From positions 72,345,223-72,409,222 of the forward strand of contig NC_089230.1 of assembly GCF_963924675.1 (NCBI RefSeq): a DNA stretch of 64,000 bases, written 5' to 3'. Shown here piece by piece: positions 35,681 through 44,875 of the stretch. The stretch comes from Phocoena phocoena. Its lineage: Eukaryota; Chordata; Mammalia; Artiodactyla; Phocoenidae. Position 1 is the first letter of the stretch. Each line of letters starts with the position of its first letter. A model generated the notes under the pieces. That model saw nothing but the letters and a program-made list of their open reading frames with translations. It was not told the origin of the DNA and ran no database searches. A program made the position numbers and the translations under genes.

Positions 35681-36674
35681 GATCCTATGGCATCAATGGG
35701 TCAGCTGCAGGGGGCAGGGGGTGTCGGGGGCGATATTTCTCTCTCAAAGTCTCCCAGGGCAGCCACCCCTCCCTACCCCACCCCCTTACTCCCTTCACCC
35801 TTCCTCCCTCCACTGTTGTGTCCTCAGGTTCAGCACTTCTTAAGCTGGAGAGCTCAGGCACCATCTCTGCAGTCTGGATTCTTCCTGGAGCCTGGTAAGT
35901 TCTGGGACAGGAAGGCAGGTCTGCAAGGTCGCTGGGGTGCAGTCGGACCTGGAGGCCTGGAGGGGAACTGGAGCCCTGAAGCCCACCCACGTCCTTGAAG
36001 CCGAGGGAGGAACACATCCTCCTAACAGTACTTCTCAGGGCTCAGCGTGCTCCCCACCCGACGGTGATACATAATCACTTGAGGCAGCAAGGACTGCCTC
36101 TAACTGGGCCCCTCGATTCCGCCTTAAGTGTCCTCACACATGTGTGATAGCGCAGGCCACAGATCTATTCAGTCAGCTGAGCCCAGTGCCACCGGGGTCC
36201 CTCCAGTCCCATCCCCCAGCCCCTCCCTCTGGGACCGTATCTAATAGAAGAAAGAGCACAGAGGAATTGGCTGAATCAAGGGACCTGGGAGCCTGGGTAT
36301 GAGTTTGAAGACCGAGAACCTAAGGCGCAATTACATATTATTGGAGACTCTTGTGGGGTGTGTGGGGGGAGGTCAGGAGGCTGAGAGGCTGAGTCGACCT
36401 GGTGAGACCAGCCCCAGGACACCACACAGCCCCGCCCCCCTTCCCTGCCATCAGACAAGGGGTGCCGCAACTGCAGCCGGGACTCTGTACTTCCCCCTCC
36501 CTGATTCTCCTCCAGAAGAGCAGGTGGCCCCCCTCTGAGGGCAGGGGCAAGACAATGGACCAAGTGCCCGTGGACTAAGGTGCTGCTGGTAGCTCTTCCT
36601 GAACAGCAGTGCTGGCTTGGAGCGAACCCGTGCACCCCCAAAGTTGGTCTCGTCCTGCAGCTGAGGGACGCAGG
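35681..36674. promoter_or_regulatory. GC-rich block, possible old promoter or LTR-like copy
   Basis: G+C is well above its surroundings, but CpG is sparser than at 39,640-40,290. The segment 36,187-36,660 shares phrases in the same order with 39,566-39,915: TGGCTGAAT(C)AAGGGACCTG.GAGCCT (36,267; cf. 39,631), then AGCGAACCC(G/C)TGC and AG(A/T)..TGGTCT (36,622; cf. 39,888). The open frames here (e.g. 35,685-36,017 minus) look like GC-rich chance frames. A promoter role is inference only. Confidence 0.35.
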
Positions 36675-36757
36675 CTTTAAGTCAGCTGTCTTGGCTTTAA
36701 ATCAATCAGCCCCCCTTTAAGTCAGGTGGCCCGACTTTAAATCACTGTGTACCCCTC
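36675..36757 (+). repeat. ~20-bp x 4 tandem repeat, CTTTAA(A/G)TCA motif
   Basis: CTTTAA(A/G)TCA starts at about 36,675, 36,695, 36,715 and 36,736, a regular 20-21-bp period. The second unit CTTTAAATCAATCAGC is identical to the motif at 34,303-34,400. The intervening bases are C/G-rich and variable. Confidence 0.7.
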
Positions 36758-37368
36758 AAGCCAGGAACTTCACGTTGATCCCAGCACCTAACATAGCTGA
36801 ATGCACACTGTAGTCACTCCCAAGCCTGGCTTAGAGGCAGGATATAAGGTAAGGGGATGGGCGTGCACACATGGTGATGAGAGTGTACTTCATGTACCAC
36901 AAGGGTCTAGGTACTCTGGGGTACAGCGAGCAGTGCACGATACAGCACCTCCCTGGCAAAGCGGGTGGTGCACAGGGAGAGCAGGCACACGCAGGCGTGC
37001 AGAGGTTCCAGGGCGGGAGCTGGGGCACAGCCAGCCGAGAGGGTGTGAAAGCGGAGGATCTGAGCCTTCTTGAGAAAGGCACACACAGAGGATGGATGAG
37101 AAACAAAGACCAGATGAAATATGGATTTGAAAAACACACTCTACTCTTGAAATGGGGGTGGGGGCACCCCAGATTTGAAACTTCTTACTCCCCGGTAGCT
37201 AGTGCTTTGGCATTTGCCCAATTACTTATAAAATGTGACTGATAATATCTAACCCATAGAATACTGCCTTTGGAGTGGTTTGTGTGTTTCTGTTTCTATA
37301 GGGGAATAAACTTTTCTACAAGAAAAATGGATATTTTCTGAAATAAATTAAAACCCCTTTTTAAAAGG
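36758..37368. other. No feature recognised
   Basis: Moderately GC-rich unique sequence. The overlapping frames on both strands at 36,800-37,240 have no recognisable motif and are most simply chance frames. AATAAA occurs at 37,303 without a recognisable transcript. Confidence 0.4.
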
Positions 37369-37378
37369 TACTATATCA

Positions 37379-37685
37379 GACTTCCCTGGTGGCGCAGTGG
37401 TTAAGAATCTGCCTGCCAAGGCAGGAGACATGGGCTCGAGCCCTGGTCTGGGAAGATCCCACATGCCGCGGAGCAGCTAAGCCCATGCACCACAACTCCT
37501 GAAGCCCACGCGCCTGGAGCTGGTGCTCCACAACAAGCACGACAAGAGAATCCACCACAATGAGAAGCCCACGCACCGCAACGAAGAGTAACCCCCACTT
37601 GCTGCAACTAGAGAAAGCCCACATGCAGCAACGAAGACCCAACGCAGCCAAAAATTAATTAATTAATTAATTTTTTTAAAAAAAC
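37379..37685 (+). mobile_element. CHR SINE, long form, forward
   Basis: ACTTCCCTGGTGGCGCAGTGG, B box GCTCGAGCCC, ending GACCCAACGCAGCCAAAAAT and an (TTAA)n-like tail. TACTATATC before (37,369) and after (37,686) is the probable duplication. Confidence 0.94.
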
Positions 37686-37739
37686 TACTATATCCTTCTG
37701 TACGTCTTCTCTGGGAAGAACAGAGAGAAGGAGTGGGAG

Positions 37740-37930
37740 AGTGAGGAAGACCAATACTTAGTGCACATCCGTGATGCAGGTGCTCTGCTGGCTCAGATAG
37801 TTTTATCCCCACTTTTACAAAGGAGGAAATAAGCTCAGAGAGGTTTAGTAATTTTCCCAAAGCCAAACAGCTACTGAGTGGCAGAACCAGGATCTGAACC
37901 AAGTCTGTTACCTTCAAAGCCTAAGCCCTC
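37740..37930 (+). mobile_element. MIR SINE, forward
   Basis: TTTTACAAAGGAGGAAATAAG, CTCAGAGAGGTTTAGTAATT and CCCAAAGCCAAACAGCTACT followed by GTGGCAGAACCAGGATCTGA match the MIR core and 3' part closely. MIRs are ancient mammal-wide SINEs, so this sequence has been in place since before placental radiation. Confidence 0.9.
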
Positions 37931-38044
37931 AAAAAAACAAAACTCAATTAATATTTACATTTATCGAATTACATTGCAACCTGGTGATTTCTTGGCACAG
38001 TCCTGAATAAGAGTGAGAAAGAAAGAAATAGCATTGTTCATCAA

Positions 38045-38290
38045 GTCAACCAAAAGTTTTGGAGCAGCTGCTAGATGCCTGGCCCTGTTTGGAGTTCAGC
38101 AGTGATCAAGACAGGAAGAGTCCTTCTTTCATGAACCATGTAGTGGGGAGGAGAGACGGGTGCAACTTGGGTGAGGGATTTCACCTTGCTGGGCCTCTGT
38201 TTTCTCATCTGAAAAATGGGATGGGTGTTCCTCATTTTCTGGGATTGTCCAGCCCTCACATTCTCTGATTCCATAAGAAGCATTTGTTTT
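38045..38290 (+). mobile_element. MIR/L2-type relic, forward
   Basis: 38,180-38,225 (TTTCACCTTGCTGGGCCTCTG, TTTTCTCATCTGAAAAATGG) is the MIR core. The preceding stretch 38,045-38,140 (TGCCTGGCCCTGTTTGGAG, CAGCAGTGATCAAGACAGG) resembles another ancient repeat I cannot name reliably. Confidence 0.7.
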
Positions 38291-38892
38291 CCTGTTTCTG
38301 TAAAATTCATTCAGGCCGTGAGCTGTGATGAATGTCATTAGCTGCTCCCCAAATCACTCTATTACCACCCTTTTCCTGTGATCAGGTCTTTCCCGAAACA
38401 TGGCTCACAATCAGTCAAGTCACAGAACCTAAGGGGCACCCAGCAGAAAAATTCCAACCCTTGCTTCTCAGGAGCTCTGTGGTCTGCCTGCCAGGTAATC
38501 TTAACTCACCTGGTACAAGGTGGCCATCCCTGGTTTCACATCAACATGATCTCAGGCACAAACCTCCTTGTCTTTCCATTTTGTCTTTAAGTTACTTGTT
38601 GAAACAACTGTACAAATACGACAAAGATATAAAATCAGGCATCTTCTGCCCCCAGTGCCTCCTAATAAATGGTTTTCTGCCACTTTAATGATAAAGGTAG
38701 AACATTTCAACATTCTGCTGCCCTTATTTGTCATTTTTGTTGATATTTCTATTCAATACATCTTTCAATATTTTAACAATGGAACATTTATTTAGGTTGT
38801 TCCAGACCCAGCCTTTACTGGTAAAGGTTTTGTTGTTATATTTCTATTATGTTTCCTTTAAAAATCATTACCCTATTTAACTGGATTAATTC
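38291..38892. other. No feature recognised
   Basis: Unique sequence without a family I can name. The 118-codon frame at 38,332-38,688 has no recognised motif. Confidence 0.4.
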
Positions 38893-39099
38893 TTTTTTTT
38901 TTTTTTTTTTTTTTTTTTTTGCAGTACGCGCGCCTCTCACTGTTGTGGCCTTTCCCGTTGCGGAGCACAGGCTCAGCGGCCATGGCTCACGGGCCCAGCC
39001 GGTCCGCAGCATGTGGGATCTTCCCGGACCAGGGCACGAACCCGTGTCCCCTGCATCGGCAGGCAGACTCTAAACTACTGCACCACCAAGGAAGCCCAA
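38893..39099 (-). mobile_element. CHR SINE, short form, reverse, long poly-T
   Basis: A run of over 30 T (38,893-38,922) leads into GCAGTACGCGCGCCTCTC and ends at CCAAGGAAGCCC. The long, nearly pure tail and intact CpGs suggest a recent insertion. GGATTAA on both sides (38,883 and 39,100) is the probable duplication. Confidence 0.95.
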
Positions 39100-39109
39100 G
39101 GATTAAGTC

Positions 39110-39639
39110 AATTCTATAGGCATTTATCTTATGATATTGATGAAATTAATACATAGAGGGCAGTAGTACAAGTTGATTGGACTTGAGAACCTCTATTAGC
39201 ACAGTTAAGTATAAATATTATCTATATGTAAACCAAAGTACATGCTGAGTGAGATTCTCTGACTTTTTCACTGTCTGCCCCTCAAGCCTGTGAGAAGTGG
39301 ACTATTTCTTGCCAACTCAGTAAACAAAGGATGTCCCAGTCATCAGCACCTGCAGCCCTCCAGTGTGAGCCGCGGGCCCTGAGGAGCTCAGGATAAGAAA
39401 ATACGGAATGCAGGCCCCAGAGAGCTGAGGTGCATATCAAAGGAAGGATTCAGTGAGCCCACACTCTGGCGTCTTCCCATACAAAGAAAAGCCCTACATT
39501 CATCACCTTGGGAGAGCTGGTTTTCCTTAGTTAACAATCCCCTTTTGATGTTCCCCATTTACCTGCGCCAGTCCCCTGCCCTGTCCCCTCCCCCCAGTAC
39601 TTTAGCTCAGGGAGTAAGAAGCGCAAAGGGACTGGCTGA
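39110..39639. other. Upstream flank of the CpG island
   Basis: AT-rich up to 39,330, then rising GC. The segment 39,395-39,560 (GATAAGAAAATACGGAATGC, TTCAGTGAGCCCACACTC) reminds me of a dispersed cetartiodactyl repeat, possibly an LTR, but I cannot confirm this. 39,566-39,640 shares order with 36,187-36,300. Confidence 0.3.
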
Positions 39640-40290
39640 ATAAGGGGCCTGCGAGCCTCAGGCGGAGTTTTCAGCCGCTTTCCCCGCAGTCGGGAGGAGG
39701 GGCGCTGACGCTACAGGTGGACCCTGCGCCTCCCTTGCCCCGTTTCCCCTCCGGACGTTCAGACCGACACCCTCCCCACGCCCCCCAGGCCCCGCGAGCC
39801 AGGCCGAGGGCAGGGGGGAGGAGGGACCGAAGTCCCCGGAACCAGACGCTGGGGGCCGCCCTTTCTGCACCGCAGCGGCGGGTGGCAGCGAACCCCTGCC
39901 CCTCAGAAGCTGGTCTTGCGCTGCCACCCGGGCACCGGACCAGGCGGAGGGTCGGCGCCCACTTACCCGGCCCGCCGTCCCCACGGCTGTCGCGGCTTCG
40001 GCCGCCGGGGCGCCTCCAGAGCCGGCAGCCTCAGTGAGGCCGCCCTCCCCTCGGGCTCTGGAGCAGTTCCGTGACGGCAGAGGGAAGAGACCCCCAGCCA
40101 GGAGTTCCAGCTCTGCGGAAACGCGGGCTCCGTTCTGGGCGCGGGGGTGGGACAGCTCTGCCCCGAGGCCTTCCGGGAGGGAGGCGGGCGCCGGGGGAGG
40201 AAGCCGCCAGGAGCGCAGGGTCCCGTCGGGGGTCCTGGAGGGGCGGTCCGGCCTGGGGGCCCCGCCCACTGTGACCGCAGCCCAGGCCTT
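39640..40290. promoter_or_regulatory. CpG island, candidate promoter
   Basis: Dense CpG over ~650 bp (for example CGCGGCTTCGGCCGCCGGGGC at 39,990 and GGGGGCGGG-like Sp1 motifs), sharply different from the AT-rich flanks and from the CpG-poor block at 35,681-36,674. Retained CpGs imply low methylation in the germ line, i.e. promoter use now or until recently. It lies 0.9 kb upstream of a KRAB-A exon on the plus strand, the usual layout of KRAB zinc-finger genes. Long open frames here on both strands (up to 203 codons minus) are expected by chance at this GC content. Confidence 0.75.
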
Positions 40291-40705
40291 TTTCCTGGAA
40301 TCCTACACAAAAATGTTAGAAAGATACACGGTCTATAGTAAATATTCACAAATGATTGTTGCTGCTGTGCTTACTATTCTATTAAAGGTGTAAAATCCAT
40401 AAAACACTTTAAGTTCAAAGTTAAATATGAATTTTTAACTTTCTAATTATGTCTCTTCTATTCACAATTGTTAATGAATCAGAGACTGTGGCATCACTAG
40501 TTAAAAATGAGCTTGTTAAAAAAATAGAACTCAGGCCCACCAGACCTACTTCTACAATCTCCCAAGTGTACTTGTGTACCCATGAATAGTTGAAAGGTAC
40601 ATTTCTACCTCGACATGTCTTTTCTGTCTGAGAAATACACACATTTTATCCAGTTTGATATAAATAAAACACTCAAAAATGCATATGCCTGTGTTGAAAC
40701 GATCA
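40291..40705. other. No feature recognised
   Basis: AT-rich sequence between the CpG island and a SINE; no exon or repeat recognised. Confidence 0.4.
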
Positions 40706-40718
40706 TTTTTATCATTTC

Positions 40719-40938
40719 TTTTTTTTTTTTTTTTTTTTTTTTTTGCGGTACGCTGGCCTCTCACTGTTGTGGCCTCTCCCGTTGCGGAGCACAGGCTCCG
40801 GACACGCAGGCTCAGCGACCACGGCTCACGGGCCCAGCTGCTCCGCGGCATGTGTGATCTTCCCGGACCAGGGCACGAACCCACGTCCCCTCGCATTGGC
40901 AGGCGGACTCCCAACCACTGAGCCACAAGGGAAGCCCC
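40719..40938 (-). mobile_element. CHR SINE, short form, reverse
   Basis: A long T run (40,719-40,744), then GCGGTACGCTGGCCTCTC, ending CCACAAGGGAAGCCCC. ATTTTTATCATTTCTT before and ATTTTATCATTTCTTTT after form the target duplication. CpGs are largely intact, so the copy looks young. Confidence 0.95.
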
Positions 40939-41052
40939 ATTTTATCATTTCTTTTCCAGATAAGTATAGTCTCTAGACTGGTTTTGTGGATCACATGCCA
41001 TACTCTTTTCTTGTAGTTAGAAATAAGGTAGAGAAAGTTACTTTGTAAATAA

Positions 41053-41055
<3 letters not shown>

Positions 41056-41101
<46 letters not shown>
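41056..41101. repeat. (TA)n microsatellite
   Basis: About 23 uninterrupted AT dinucleotides preceded by AAATAAATAAAT. Pure and long enough to be length-variable. Confidence 0.95.
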
Positions 41102-41104
<3 letters not shown>

Positions 41105-41214
41105 GGAAGACACTCTTCTAAATTAAAATCAGTTCTCTTAACTTGATGTTTTCTTCTTGGGTCACATTATGAACTCTTCCCGTGGCCACATGGCATGTGT
41201 GCCTTTAATTTCAG

Positions 41215-41341
41215 GGACTGCTGACATTCCAGGATATGGCCATAGATTTCTCTCAAGAGGAGTGAGAATGCCTGGACCAAGATCAGTGGGAATTGTACAG
41301 GGATGTGATGTTAGACAGGTATAGGAACCTGCTCTCCTTGG
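41215..41341 (+). pseudogene. KRAB-A box exon with premature stop
   Basis: The KRAB-A box of zinc-finger proteins recruits KAP1/TRIM28 to silence chromatin. The exon is exactly 127 bp, the canonical KRAB-A size. It is preceded by an acceptor (TTTAATTTCAG, 41,204-41,214) and followed by a donor (GTGAGG from 41,342). It reads GLLTFQDMAIDFSQEE, then a stop TGA at 41,263-41,265 where the family has Trp (TGG), then [19 protein letters not shown] and RNLLSLG. All other hallmark residues (F, D-V/M-A, Y-R-D-V-M-L, Y-R-N-L) are kept. No KRAB-B exon or C2H2 array follows, because mitochondrial DNA begins 500 bp later. Either a dead gene or a gene whose remainder lies beyond the window or was lost. A TGG-to-TGA read error is possible. 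Confidence 0.9.
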
Positions 41342-41678
41342 GTGAGGATACCTTCCTTCCAGAATTCCTTATCCAACCACAGGGTTTAGAGTCCTTCATT
41401 TGTAGAATGTCTCCTGGAATCTTCTGCTTCCTACAATAGGGTTTCAGACTGCAACGTTTCAGGAAAGATGGGGAGTTTGTGGGTATAGTTTATCTTATTC
41501 TTTTAAAATTGCAACCTCCCTTTTAATATACTTTGTAACTGCTTGGGATGTGTCTATATGAAGTGTGTACTATATGCTTCTGTTATAGTCCTTACAATAT
41601 TTTATTGTCTTATTTTCTGTAACAATTTTCCACGGATTCTTTGGGCTTAAGGTATATTAAAAGAGAGACTGTGATTCT
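41342..41678. other. Intron-like sequence after the KRAB-A exon
   Basis: 337 bp without a recognised repeat; the natural reading is the start of the intron that follows KRAB-A. No KRAB-B exon was seen. Confidence 0.45.
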
Positions 41679-41854
41679 GGGACTTCCCTGGTGATGCAGT
41701 GGTTAAGAATTCGCCTGCCAATGCAGGGGACACGGGTTCGATCCCTGGTCGGGGAAGATCCCACATGCCACGGAGCAACTAAGCCAGTGGGCCACAACTA
41801 CTGAGCCTGCGCACCACATCTACTGAAGCTGGTGCACCTTGAGCCCGTGCGCCA
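41679..41854 (+). mobile_element. CHR SINE, forward, 3' end cut at mitochondrial junction
   Basis: Starts GGGACTTCCCTGGTGATGCAG, B box GGTTCGATCCC, and breaks off after TTGAGCCCGTGCGCC, losing its last ~120 bp and its tail. The next bases are mitochondrial 16S rRNA sequence. The SINE end and the insertion edge coincide. Confidence 0.9.
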
Positions 41855-41857
41855 TTT

Positions 41858-42264
41858 ATTTTTTGGAGAACAAAATCACCTCTGAGTGATTAAAATTTAG
41901 ACCAGCTAGTCAAAATGCTTTATCACCTGTTCTTCTAAAACACTGATCAATGGAACAAGTTTTACTAGGGATAACAGTGTAATTGTATTCTAGAGTTCAT
42001 ATCGGCAATATGGTTTATGACCTTGATGCTGGATCATGACATTTCAATGGTATAACTGCTATTAATTGTCTGTTCAATGATTAAAGTCTCACATGACCTG
42101 AGTTCAGACTGGAGTCATCCTGGTTGGTTTCTGTCTACTGCAGATTTCTTCCAGTATGAAAGGACAAGAGCAATACTGCTTACTTTACAAAATGTCTTCA
42201 AACTAAATGATGATATAATCTACATTCAATTAATTTATACATACCCTACTTTGGAACAGGGTTT
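41858..42264 (+). pseudogene. MT-RNR2: Mitochondrial 16S rRNA 3' end (numt)
   Basis: Highly conserved 16S phrases in order: CAAAATCACCTCTGAGTGAT, GGAACAAGTTTTACTAGGGA, TAACAGTGTAATTGTATTC, CTGAGTTCAGACTGGAGTCA, then CCAGTATGAAAGGACAAGAG. These include the peptidyl-transferase and sarcin-ricin-adjacent regions. Only the last ~400 nt of the gene is present. Confidence 0.95.
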
Positions 42265-42338
42265 GTTACAGTGGCAGAGCCTGGTAATTATGTAAAACTG
42301 AAAACTTTATCTGAACTGGTTCAAGTCCTCTTCTGAAG
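42265..42338 (+). pseudogene. MT-TL1: Mitochondrial tRNA-Leu(UUR) (numt)
   Basis: GTTACAGTGGCAGAGCCTGG at the head, anticodon arm around ACTGAAAACTT, and T-arm GGTTCAAGTCCTC, immediately between 16S and ND1 as in all mammals. Confidence 0.9.
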
Positions 42339-42341
42339 AAT

Positions 42342-43281
42342 ATGTTTATAATCAACATTCTTTCACAAATTACCCAATTTAATTCACCATAGCATTCCTC
42401 ATATTAACTAAATGGAAAATCCTAGGCTATATGCAAATCCAGATAGGGCCAAAAATCATCAGCCCCCATGGATTATTACAACCCATTGCTGAGGCATTCA
42501 AATTACTTATTAAAGAACCTCTGTATCCATCAACATCATCAATTTATATATTATTGCCCCAATGCTAGCCTTAACCCTGGCTCTCACAACATGAATTCCT
42601 CTTCCCATGTCTTATCCACTAATTAGTATAAATGTAGGCATATTATTTATATTAGCCATATCACACCTAGCCATTTATTCCATCCTCAAAACTGGATGAG
42701 CTTCACATTCAAAATACTCACTCACTGGAGCTCTAGGGCAGGAGCACAGACAATCTCATATGAAGTAATGTAGCAGTTATTCCATTCTCGGTCTTACTGA
42801 TAAATGGATCATTTACACCTTCAACAGTAATTATTACACAAGAACACTTATGACTAATTTTCTCCTGACCCCTACCAGAATTTGATTATCTCTGCAGTAG
42901 CAGAAACCCAATGAAGCCCCACTTGATTTAACAGAAGTAGAATCAAAACCTGTATATGTCTTCAATGTAGAAAATGTAGCAGGCCCATTCACCCTGTCCT
43001 TCCTAGAGAATATGCCAATTTCCTTATAATAAACATTTCCACAGCAATCTATTTTTAGGAGCATTCGACAATCCCTAGGTGCCAGAATTATATACAGCCC
43101 AAGTCATCATTAAAACACATCTAACAATCTCCTTTCTATGAATTTGAGCATCCTACCCACAATTTTGATATGATCAACGTATACATCTCTTATAAAAAGT
43201 TGTTTTACTACTAACATTAGCCCTATGTATATGAGAGTTTTCACCACCTGTCATCATACCAGGCAACCCACCACAAAATTA
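42342..43281 (+). pseudogene. MT-ND1: Mitochondrial ND1 (numt)
   Basis: ND1 is a membrane subunit of respiratory complex I. The start ATG at 42,342 is kept. Conserved text includes [18 protein letters not shown] and [18 protein letters not shown] near 42,410-42,510. Later parts hold several frameshifts and stops, including within the region after 42,560. Length is close to the ~957-nt parent. Confidence 0.93.
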
Positions 43282-43349
43282 AGAAATATGTCTGACAAAA
43301 GAGTTACTTTGATAGAGTAAATCATAGAGGTTTTAAAGTTCTTATTCCT
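43282..43349 (+). pseudogene. MT-TI: Mitochondrial tRNA-Ile (numt)
   Basis: AGAAATATGTCTGACAAAAG head, anticodon region TTTGATAGAGTAAA (anticodon GAU), between ND1 and tRNA-Gln. Confidence 0.9.
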
Positions 43350-43411
43350 GGAATTGAATTCTTCCTAAGAATTTTACATTCTCCATGCTACCACATTACA
43401 CCACATGCTAT
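43350..43411 (-). pseudogene. MT-TQ: Mitochondrial tRNA-Gln (numt)
   Basis: Antisense to its neighbours as in mitochondria; AAGAATTTTACATTCTCC and CATGCTACCACATTACACCA are the reverse of the Gln tRNA. The boundary with tRNA-Ile is approximate. Confidence 0.8.
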
Positions 43412-43413
43412 AT

Positions 43414-43481
43414 AGTAAGGTTCTCTAAGTAAGCTTCAGGCCCATACCCCCAAAATGTTGTCGTATATCCTTCCTGTACTA
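43414..43481 (+). pseudogene. MT-TM: Mitochondrial tRNA-Met (numt)
   Basis: AGTAAGGTTCTCTAAGTAAG, then CAGGCCCATACCCCCAAAAT with anticodon CAU, directly before ND2. Confidence 0.92.
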
Positions 43482-44480
43482 ATAAACTGTTATTGTTTTT
43501 ACTCTCACTCTACTGACCATTTTCTCAGGAAATATAATTGTATAACAAGCTCACACTGGTTAATGGTATCCCCATTCTAATAAAACCATGAACCCATAAG
43601 CTACAGAGGCATCCAACAAATATTTCCTAAAACAATCCACCACATCAATACTACTTATAAAGGCTATTATCATTAATCTAATATACTCTGGTCAAAGAAC
43701 ACAAAGAATAACAAAAATCTTTAATCCAGCAGCATCCACCCTCATGACAATCGCCCTTGTCACAAAAGTAGGACTTTCCCCATTTCAATTCTGAGTGCCT
43801 GAAGTCACACAAGGCATCCCATGAACAGCAGACCTGATGCTATTAACATGACAAAATTGCACCCCTATCAGTTTTACACCACATGTCACCATCCATCAAC
43901 CTAAATATACTATTAATCATAGTGATATTATAAATCATAGCTGGAGGCTGAGGCAGACTTAGCCATACTCACCTGGAAAAAATTACACCCTCCTCATCAA
44001 TTGCCCATATAGGATGAATAACAGCTATTATAATGTATATTCCAATTATAACAATCCTAAACATAGTAATTTATATCATAACACTCTCTTCTTATTATTT
44101 ATGCCCAGATCATGTACTACAAGAGTATCGTTATCACACACATGAGATAAAACACCTCCCATCACAATCCTTTTCCTCACCATTATAGTATCATTAGGAC
44201 ATCACCCATCATTATCAGGGTTTTTACCCAAATGAGTAATTATCCAAGAGATAACAAAAATGATAACATCATTCTACCAACACTAATAGCCATCATAGCA
44301 GTCCTCAACATATATTTCTACTTGCAGCTAACATACTCCACATCACTAACTATGTTCCCTTCATTAAACAACACAAAAATAAAACAGTTTGAACATACAA
44401 AGAAATAACCTTCCTATCATTACCAATCATAATATCCACACGATTACTACACATAACACCCATTCTATCGGGGCTGGACT
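43482..44480 (+). pseudogene. MT-ND2: Mitochondrial ND2 (numt)
   Basis: ND2 is a complex I membrane subunit. The clearest stretch, near 43,766, reads [19 protein letters not shown] with TGA read as Trp. Further on, AGCTGGAGGCTGAGGCAGAC encodes the conserved AGG-G segment. Several frameshifts occur after 44,080. It ends at the tRNA-Trp head, as in the organelle. Confidence 0.93.
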
Positions 44481-44547
44481 AGGAATTTAGGTTAGTTCAG
44501 ACCAAGAGCTTTCAAAACCCTAAACACGTAAAATTTACTTAATTCCT
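44481..44547 (+). pseudogene. MT-TW: Mitochondrial tRNA-Trp (numt)
   Basis: AGGAATTTAGGTTAGTTCAG head, CAAGAGCTTTCAAAACCC anticodon arm (UCA region), tail AATTCCT pairing with the head. Confidence 0.92.
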
Positions 44548-44549
44548 AA

Positions 44550-44620
44550 AAATAAGGATTGCAAGACTTTATCCTACACCAATTGAATGTAAAGCAAACA
44601 TTATAATTAAGCCAAATCTT
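44550..44620 (-). pseudogene. MT-TA: Mitochondrial tRNA-Ala (numt)
   Basis: Reverse-strand tRNA in the WANCY cluster: TAAGGATTGCAAGACTTTAT, then CACCAATTGAATGTAAAGC. Confidence 0.88.
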
Positions 44621-44696
44621 TACAAGATTGATGAGTTTTAACCCCAGGAAAATTTAGTTAACAGGCAAATCCTCTAGTCAACTGGCTTCAGTCTAC
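44621..44696 (-). pseudogene. MT-TN: Mitochondrial tRNA-Asn (numt)
   Basis: ACAAGATTGATGAGTTTTAA and CTCTAGTCAACTGGCTTCAG are the reverse of tRNA-Asn, next in the WANCY cluster. Confidence 0.85.
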
Positions 44697-44735
44697 TTCT
44701 CCTTCATTCGACAAAGAAAAAAAGAGAAAAAAAAG
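44697..44735 (-). pseudogene. Decayed light-strand origin (OL) (numt)
   Basis: Lies between tRNA-Asn and tRNA-Cys, where vertebrate mtDNA has the OL hairpin. The left arm CTTCTCCTTC and A-rich right part remain, but the perfect GC stem has been replaced by a purine run (AAAGAAAAAAAGAGAAAA), so the hairpin is lost. Confidence 0.7.
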
Positions 44736-44801
44736 CAGGAAAATCACCAGCAGAATTGAAGCTGCTTCTCTGAAATTACAATTCAATTTGTTGATTCAGC
44801 A
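44736..44801 (-). pseudogene. MT-TC: Mitochondrial tRNA-Cys (numt)
   Basis: GAATTGAAGCTGCTTCTCTG and AAATTACAATTCAATTTG are the reverse of tRNA-Cys (anticodon GCA read in reverse). Confidence 0.85.
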
Positions 44802-44869
44802 CAGGGTTTGCGAGAAAGAGGGCTCAATCTCTGTCTTTAGATTTACAGTCGAATGCTAGCTCTGTCATT
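44802..44869 (-). pseudogene. MT-TY: Mitochondrial tRNA-Tyr (numt)
   Basis: TCTTTAGATTTACAGTCGAA with GTA-type anticodon in reverse, and TTTTACCTC at the COX1 side. Confidence 0.87.
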
Positions 44870-44875
44870 TTACCT

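Noticed and set aside
39658..40269. 203-codon minus-strand open frame in the CpG island
   Set aside because: At this GC content stop codons are rare and overlapping long frames appear on both strands. The product is Ala/Gly/Pro/Arg-rich with no domain.
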